This document shows positions 5,318 to 9,444 of a stretch of 9,444 nt of DNA, piece after piece. The position numbers and the translations under genes were made by a program. The number at the start of each line of letters is the position of its first letter. The stretch's first letter is position 1. The notes beneath the pieces were generated by a model. That model searched no databases and was not told where the DNA came from. It saw only the letters and a list, made by a program, of their open reading frames with translations. Source of the DNA: JAVJUS01 sp040220455 (GTDB lineage: Bacteria; Pseudomonadota; Alphaproteobacteria; DSM-16000; Inquilinaceae); assembly GCA_040220455.1 (NCBI GenBank), contig JAVJUS010000106.1:1-9444 (forward strand), given 5' to 3'.

Positions 5318-6687
5318 GGGCGATCCTCTCCTGCGGGCGGGGCGGGGGCGATCGGGGCGGTGGCGACGCCGGCGGCCTCCAGCCGGCGCGCGGCGGCGAC
5401 CAGCAGGTCCTCCCGCCACGGCGGCGCGACGAGCTGGACGCCGTGGGGCAGCGGTCCGAGACCGTGGACCGGCACGGTCAGGATCGGCATGCCGACGATG
5501 GTCAGCGGCTGGACGAAGAGGCCGAGCCCGGTGCGCACCGGCAGGCGGGTGCCGGCGACGATCATCTCCTCCGCTCCCAGGGGCGGGGCGGCGCAGGGCG
5601 TCGCGGGCGCCAGCACCAGGTCGTGGCGGGCCAGCGCCTGCCGCCACCAGGCGGCCTGATGGCGGCGCAGGCGCTGGGCCTGCAGGTACCAGCCGGCCGG
5701 CATCAGGGCGCCGGCGAGCAGCCGATCGCGGATCAGCGGGTCGAAGTCGTCGGCGCGCCGGCGCAGGCGCTCGCGATGGACGCCGGCGGCCTCGATCGTC
5801 GTTATCAGGAAGCCGGCGGCGCGCGCCCGCTCGGGATCCGGCGGTTCGATCCGGCCGGCCGCGCCCAGCGCCTCGGCGACGCGGGCGACGGCGCCGCGTA
5901 CCTCGTCGGTCAGCAGGCTGTCGTAGAAGCCCCCGGCGACGGCGATCCGGTCCGGCGGCGGCAGGGCCACGCCCGCGCCGCCGAGGGGCTCGGGCGGTCG
6001 GGCGGCGCAGGCCGGGTCCGCCGGGTCGGGGCCGAGGCAGGCGTCGTAGGCGGCGGCGAGGTCGTCGACGCTGCGGGCGAACAGCCCCGCGTGGTCGAGG
6101 CTCGGCACGAAGGGGAAGACGCCGCGCCGGCTCAGCCGGCCGCGCGTCGCCTTGAGCCCGAAGACGCCGCTCAGCGCCGCCGGGACCCGGATCGAGCCGT
6201 TGGTGTCCGTGCCCAGCGCCACGGGCACGATCCCGGCGGCGACCGCCGCCGCCGACCCGCCGGAGGAGCCGCCGGCCGTGCGCGTCGGGTCCCAGGGGTT
6301 GTGCGTCGCGCCGTAGTGGCTGTTCTCCGTGGTGTAGCCGTAGGCGTACTCGTCCATGTTGGTCAGGCCGACCAGGACGGCGCCCGCGGCCTCCAGCCGC
6401 TCGACCAGCGCCGCGTCGGCGTCGGCCGGCGGGTCGTCGCGGTTGATCCGCGAGCCGGCGAGCGTCACCACCCCCGCCACGTCGAACAGGTTCTTCGCCG
6501 CGAAGGGCAGGCCAGCGAGCGGCGCGGCCGGATCGACGGCGCGCGCCCGCGCCTCGGCGCGCTCGCGCAGGATTTCCGTGAAGATGCCGAGCGGCGCCGC
6601 GGCCTCGGCGGCGTCGAGCGCGCGCGCCACGCGATGGCGTGGGTCGGTCGCCGCGCCGGCGCGCCGGGAAGGCCGGGCCCGGCTCAC
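5314..6687 (-). CDS. hpxY: Amidase-signature hydrolase, HpxY/AtzE-like
   Basis: A 457-residue amidase-signature enzyme, close to the length of AtzE. The Ser-cisSer-Lys triad is complete: K65 in GLPFAAKNLFDVAG, S141 in TAGGSSGGSAAAVAAG, and nucleophile S165 in GTDTNGSIRVPA. The 24-residue spacing of the two serines is the family standard. NMDEYAYGYTTENSHYG (110-126) and the DTNGS form rather than DTGGS are typical of the AtzE/HpxY group. AtzE hydrolyses 1-carboxybiuret as a complex with the small subunit AtzG; HpxY belongs to the Klebsiella oxalurate operon. The gene directly upstream encodes the matching small subunit, so the pair should form a heteromeric amidase. The start is a GTG at 6685-6687 in a GTGA overlap with that gene. 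The frame remains open to 8631 without a stop, but this extension is antisense-free shadow of hpxX/hpxW and is not translated as a fusion. Confidence 0.9.
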   Translation of the reverse strand: MSRARPSRRAGAATDPRHRVARALDAAEAAAPLGIFTEILRERAEARARAVDPAAPLAGLPFAAKNLFDVAGVVTLAGSRINRDDPPADADAALVERLEAAGAVLVGLTNMDEYAYGYTTENSHYGATHNPWDPTRTAGGSSGGSAAAVAAGIVPVALGTDTNGSIRVPAALSGVFGLKATRGRLSRRGVFPFVPSLDHAGLFARSVDDLAAAYDACLGPDPADPACAARPPEPLGGAGVALPPPDRIAVAGGFYDSLLTDEVRGAVARVAEALGAAGRIEPPDPERARAAGFLITTIEAAGVHRERLRRRADDFDPLIRDRLLAGALMPAGWYLQAQRLRRHQAAWWRQALARHDLVLAPATPCAAPPLGAEEMIVAGTRLPVRTGLGLFVQPLTIVGMPILTVPVHGLGPLPHGVQLVAPPWREDLLVAAARRLEAAGVATAPIAPAPPAGEDRP

Positions 6688-6944
6688 GGCAGCGCGTCCG
6701 TTCCGGGGTCGGCGCCCCGGGCCTCGGGCAGGGGTGCCTCCAGCACCAGGCGGGCGAGGCGGGAGGCACGCGAATACTGGGCGATCACGCCGGGGCGCTG
6801 ATGGTCGGCGAGCTCCAGGCCGGCCGCCCGGGCGGCGTGATCGACGACCGCCGCCACGTCCTCGATCCACGGATCGGGCAGGGGCTCGCCACCGGCGGCG
6901 GGGGCCGGCGGGGCGGGCGTGTCGGGCGGGCGGGACGGTGCCAT
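6684..6944 (-). CDS. hpxX: HpxX/AtzG-like small amidase subunit (DUF4089)
   Basis: An 86-residue protein. After a proline-rich start (MAPSRPPDTPAPPAPAAGG), residues about 23-75 match the DUF4089/AtzG pattern: DPWIEDVAAVVDHAARAAGLEL, then RPGVIAQYSRASRLARLVLEAPLPE. AtzG is the GatC-like partner that stabilises and completes AtzE; here the partner would be the amidase encoded immediately downstream. The common family ending EPAPVFRP is missing and replaced by ARGADPGTDALP, a divergence worth noting. The ATG at 6942-6944 is preceded by GAGGGGGAG, which overlaps the TGA of the preceding hpxW-like gene 15 bases upstream. Its own TGA overlaps the amidase GTG, so its translation is probably coupled on both sides, consistent with fixed stoichiometry. 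Confidence 0.84.
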   Translation of the reverse strand: MAPSRPPDTPAPPAPAAGGEPLPDPWIEDVAAVVDHAARAAGLELADHQRPGVIAQYSRASRLARLVLEAPLPEARGADPGTDALP

Positions 6945-6959
6945 GATCGCGGCTCCCCC

Positions 6960-8750
6960 TCAGCGGCCCCGGGCGTAGCAGGTGCGCCGGGGATCGGCGG
7001 CGCCGAACAGCACGGCCTCGCCCTCTTCCGGCGCGCGCAGGTCGCCCGCCATGCACACGCCGCCGGCGTCGAACTCCCACTCGGGCCAGACATGCAGGGC
7101 GTGGCCGCGCTGCGCGAGGTCGGCGCGCACGGCCTCGGGCACCCGCTTCTCGATCGACAGCCGGCCGTGGAAATGCGGATTGGGGAAGAAGGAGTCGGGG
7201 AAGGCGAAGGTGGCGATGCGCGGCGCCTCCACCGCCTGCTGGGGCAGCCGGCCGAAGACGGCGTGCTCCAGGAAGGCCTGGAGCATCGCCTGGACGATCA
7301 CGTCGCCGCCCGGGCAGCCGAGTGCGATCGCCCGGCCGGCCTCCGCGCCGCCGACCCCGAGCGCGAGGGCCGGTGTCGGCGTCAGGCGCGGCCGGCGGCG
7401 CGGACCCAGCGCGGCCGGATGGGCGGGGTCGAGCCGGCTCTGCACGCCGCGCGGCGAGACGAAGAAGCCGAGCCCGTCGAGGATCGGCGCGCCGTCGATG
7501 GTGTCCGACGGCATGGCGCTGAAGGCGTTGCCGGCCGCGTCGACGACGCAGAGATAGGTCGTGTCGTGCCGCTCGCGCCCGCGCGCCGGCGGGGTGGGGG
7601 GCTCGGCCTCGAGGGTCGGCAGGTCGGGCAGGGCGCGGCGCGGGTCGACCATCCCGCGCAGGGCGGCGACATGGTCGTCGGCCAGCAGCTCGGCGATGCG
7701 GGTACCGGGGAAGTCGGGATCGCCGTAGTGCCGCTCCCGGTCGGAGAAGCCGATCTTCAGCGCCTCGGCGACCAGGTGCAGGTGGTCGGCGCCGCCGCGC
7801 CGCAGCGAGGCGAGGTCGAAGCCGTCCAGGATCGACAGCGCCTGGAGCAGCACCGGGCCCTGGCTGTAGGTGTCGGTCGTGAAGACCCGCCAGTCGCCGA
7901 ACCGGACGGACGGGGCGGGCGTGACGGTCGAGCGGAACTCGGCGAGGTCGTCGGCGTCGAGCCAGCCGCCCTCCGCCCGGCACCACGCGACGACGCGGGC
8001 GGCGATGTCGCCCTCGTAGAAGGCGGCGCGCGCGGCCTCCAGCCCCGCCGCCCGGTCGCCGCCGGCGGCCCTCTCCGCCTCGGCCAGGATCCCGAGCGTT
8101 CGGGCCAGGTCGCGCTGGACCAGCCGGTCGCCGACGCGTGGGGGCCGCCCCTCTGGCCAGTAGATCCGGCGGCTCGTCTCCCAGCTCGCGAAGCCGGTGC
8201 CGAGCAGCGCGTAGGCCGTGGCCGTACGGTGGTCGAGGGGAAAGCCTTCCGCCGCGAGCGCGATCGCGGGCGCAATGAGCTCGCCCAGCCGGCGGGTGCC
8301 GAAGCGGGCCAGCGCCGTGATCCAGGCGTCGACCGCGGCGGGCACGACGCCGACCGGCGCGCCGAGCGGCATGTCGTCGCCATGGCGCGCGCGGAAGGCC
8401 TCCGGCGTCGCCGACCGGCCCCACCAGCCGACGCCGCTGATCGCGTAAGCCTGCTCGCTGCCGGCCGGGCGCACGACCATCGGCGCCACGCCGCCCAGGT
8501 TGCACATGTCGGCCTGGACGACGTTGCTCGCGAAGCCGCCCGCCACGCCAGCGTCGATCGCGGTGCCGCCGGCCTCCAGCACCGCGCCCGCCACCTCGGC
8601 GACGAGCGGATGGCCGGCGGAGACCATCCACCGGTCGCCGACCAGGGTCGGGCGCATGGATTCCGGCGGCGGGAAGATGTTCGGCGTCGGCGAGGCTTCG
8701 TTGCGCATGCCGCCGCCGGTCGCGGGCGGGCTGTCTGGCGTCGCGGTCAT
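6960..8750 (-). CDS. hpxW: HpxW-like gamma-glutamyltransferase-family Ntn hydrolase (oxamate amidohydrolase-like)
   Basis: A 596-residue proenzyme of the gamma-glutamyltransferase family. The self-cleavage site is HDTTYLCVVDAAGNAFSA (395-412), so T397 should become the N-terminal nucleophile of a small subunit of about 200 residues. Further family features are DAGVAGGFASNVVQ (66-79), NLGGVAPMVV (84-93), the segment TTDTYSQGPVLLQALSIL (291-308) and the glycine-rich CPGGDVIVQAMLQ (479-491). No convincing signal peptide precedes the core, unlike secreted gamma-glutamyltransferases, which fits a cytoplasmic catabolic amidohydrolase. In Klebsiella, HpxW hydrolyses oxamate to oxalate and ammonia; the call here depends on the hpxXYZ genes following it. 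The ATG at 8748-8750 overlaps the SDR stop as ATGA and has GGGAG about ten bases upstream. A second ATG at 8708 lacks a ribosome binding site. A plain gamma-glutamyl hydrolase remains possible. Confidence 0.86.
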   Translation of the reverse strand: MTATPDSPPATGGGMRNEASPTPNIFPPPESMRPTLVGDRWMVSAGHPLVAEVAGAVLEAGGTAIDAGVAGGFASNVVQADMCNLGGVAPMVVRPAGSEQAYAISGVGWWGRSATPEAFRARHGDDMPLGAPVGVVPAAVDAWITALARFGTRRLGELIAPAIALAAEGFPLDHRTATAYALLGTGFASWETSRRIYWPEGRPPRVGDRLVQRDLARTLGILAEAERAAGGDRAAGLEAARAAFYEGDIAARVVAWCRAEGGWLDADDLAEFRSTVTPAPSVRFGDWRVFTTDTYSQGPVLLQALSILDGFDLASLRRGGADHLHLVAEALKIGFSDRERHYGDPDFPGTRIAELLADDHVAALRGMVDPRRALPDLPTLEAEPPTPPARGRERHDTTYLCVVDAAGNAFSAMPSDTIDGAPILDGLGFFVSPRGVQSRLDPAHPAALGPRRRPRLTPTPALALGVGGAEAGRAIALGCPGGDVIVQAMLQAFLEHAVFGRLPQQAVEAPRIATFAFPDSFFPNPHFHGRLSIEKRVPEAVRADLAQRGHALHVWPEWEFDAGGVCMAGDLRAPEEGEAVLFGAADPRRTCYARGR

Positions 8751-9444
8751 CCGATCATCGCTCCCACGTCGACGGTCAGGGTGGTGCCGGTCACGCCGCT
8801 CGCCCCGGAGGAGCACAGCCACAGGCAGGCCGAGGCGACCTCCGCCGGGTCGACCAGGCGCCGCGCTGCGCCGATCCGGGCGTGCTCGGCGTAGACCGCC
8901 TCGGCGTCCCGGTCCTCGCGCGCCGCGATGTCCTGGCTGACGGCGCGCAGCAGCGGGCTGTCGACATTGCCCGGGCAGACGGCGTTGACCCGGATGCCGG
9001 CCTCCGTCAGCTCGGCGGCGAAGCTCTCGACGAGGCCGATCAGGCCGAACTTGGAAGCGCAGTAAGCCGCTGCCCCCGCCTCGCCGCGCCGGCCGGCGAC
9101 CGAGGACAGGTAGACGAAGGCGCCCGGCGTCCCGGCGGCCAGCATCGGGCGGACGAAGGCCTGGCCGACATGGAAGGCGCCGTCGAGATTGACCGCCAGG
9201 GTGCGGCGCCAGTCGTCAGGGTCGTGCACCGCGACATCGGCCGTCACGGCGATGCCGGCGGCGTAGACGACGGCCGTGCAGGGCGGCTCGCCCGCCGCTC
9301 CGCCCGCTGGCCCGGCCGCCGCCGCGCAGGAGTCGCGGTCGGTGACGTCGATCGCCGCGCCGGCGTGCCCGTCGCCCGGCAGCTCGCCCGCCAGGTCGGC
9401 CGCCGCGCCGCCGTCCAGGTCGAGGGCGAGCACCCGCGACCCGG
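8747..9444 (-). CDS. Short-chain dehydrogenase/reductase, N-terminus beyond window
   Basis: A classical NAD(P)-dependent SDR cut by the right edge. The frame is open to base 9442 and begins GSRVLALDLDGG, which is the second strand of the Rossmann fold. The TGxxxGxG cofactor motif and start codon are therefore outside. The aspartates in ALDLD at the end of this strand suggest a preference for NAD(H). YAAG replaces the usual NNAG; the catalytic set is present: N in AVNLDG, S in YLSSVAG, and YCASK with Tyr at 9062-9064 and Lys at 9050-9052. PGNVDSPL and the closing VTGTTLTVDVGAMIG are standard. An internal ATG-less V (GTG near 9433) would remove the cofactor strand and is not a plausible start. 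The gene overlaps hpxW by ATGA, so it is the promoter-proximal known member of the operon. Substrate unknown. Confidence 0.92.
   Translation of the reverse strand, partial: GSRVLALDLDGGAAADLAGELPGDGHAGAAIDVTDRDSCAAAAGPAGGAAGEPPCTAVVYAAGIAVTADVAVHDPDDWRRTLAVNLDGAFHVGQAFVRPMLAAGTPGAFVYLSSVAGRRGEAGAAAYCASKFGLIGLVESFAAELTEAGIRVNAVCPGNVDSPLLRAVSQDIAAREDRDAEAVYAEHARIGAARRLVDPAEVASACLWLCSSGASGVTGTTLTVDVGAMIG

Noticed and set aside
4910..6769. Long minus-strand frame extending the HpxZ-like protein N-terminally to 619 residues
   Set aside because: The upstream part is a shadow of the amidase gene. The GTG at 5317 with GTGA overlap gives the normal family length.
4910..8750. Reading the operon as a cyanuric acid (atz) pathway
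   Set aside because: The AtzE/G/H-like proteins fit, but an Ntn hydrolase of HpxW type leads the set and no AtzD or AtzF gene is present in the window. The hpx reading fits better, though substrate is not proven.
6639..8894. A 751-codon open frame on the plus strand opposite hpxW and hpxX
   Set aside because: It is antisense to well-supported genes, has no recognisable domain and has the repetitive Arg/Gly/Ala/Gln composition expected of a mirror frame in very GC-rich DNA.

Overview
The window is very GC-rich with almost no non-coding slack, and long open frames run on both strands. This base composition, a proteobacterial-looking palindromic intergenic repeat and the gene families present (COG4976-type TPR methyltransferase, HpxWXYZ/AtzEG-type amidohydrolase set) suggest a high-GC proteobacterium, most likely an alphaproteobacterium of the Rhodospirillales kind. 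That assignment is inference; there is no rRNA or other marker gene.

Left edge (1-333): the last codons of an IS3-family transposase with a candidate terminal repeat ending at 140, including a perfect 36-bp palindrome at 55-90. A short repeat-rich spacer follows, with two copies of a 9-nt periodic CTTsGTGrn element flanking a REP-like hairpin. Next come two divergent genes: a HAD phosphatase on the minus strand and a TPR-plus-methyltransferase protein on the plus strand. They share a 190-bp region with three GATCGGCG motifs, two of them forming an inverted repeat. The methyltransferase gene overlaps the 3' end of the next gene tail to tail by 61 bp.

Middle (2185-4736, minus strand): a two-gene sugar cassette, a class I DeoC/LacD-like aldolase candidate followed by an FGGY carbohydrate kinase. 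Phosphorylation by the kinase and cleavage by the aldolase would make a short catabolic route, but the substrate cannot be read from the sequence and no transporter is present. The aldolase leader holds a hairpin whose 5' arm could alternatively pair with the ribosome binding site.

Right half (4910-9444, minus strand): a tightly coupled five-gene operon in the order SDR oxidoreductase (cut by the window edge), HpxW-like Ntn amidohydrolase, HpxX/AtzG-like DUF4089 subunit, HpxY/AtzE-like amidase, HpxZ/AtzH-like protein. Three of the four junctions are 4-nt ATGA or GTGA overlaps and the fourth is a 15-nt gap. By analogy with enterobacterial hpxWXYZ, the set would hydrolyse oxamate or oxalurate-type amide and ureide intermediates to release nitrogen; the AtzE/AtzG/AtzH comparison leaves a carboxybiuret-type substrate open. 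No uricase, allantoinase or s-triazine ring-opening gene is present in the window to decide this.

No rRNA, tRNA, CRISPR array or phage gene was seen. The most unusual items are the coupled SDR-hpxWXYZ operon, the aldolase-kinase cassette of unknown substrate with its possible leader switch, and the 36-bp palindrome at the IS end.
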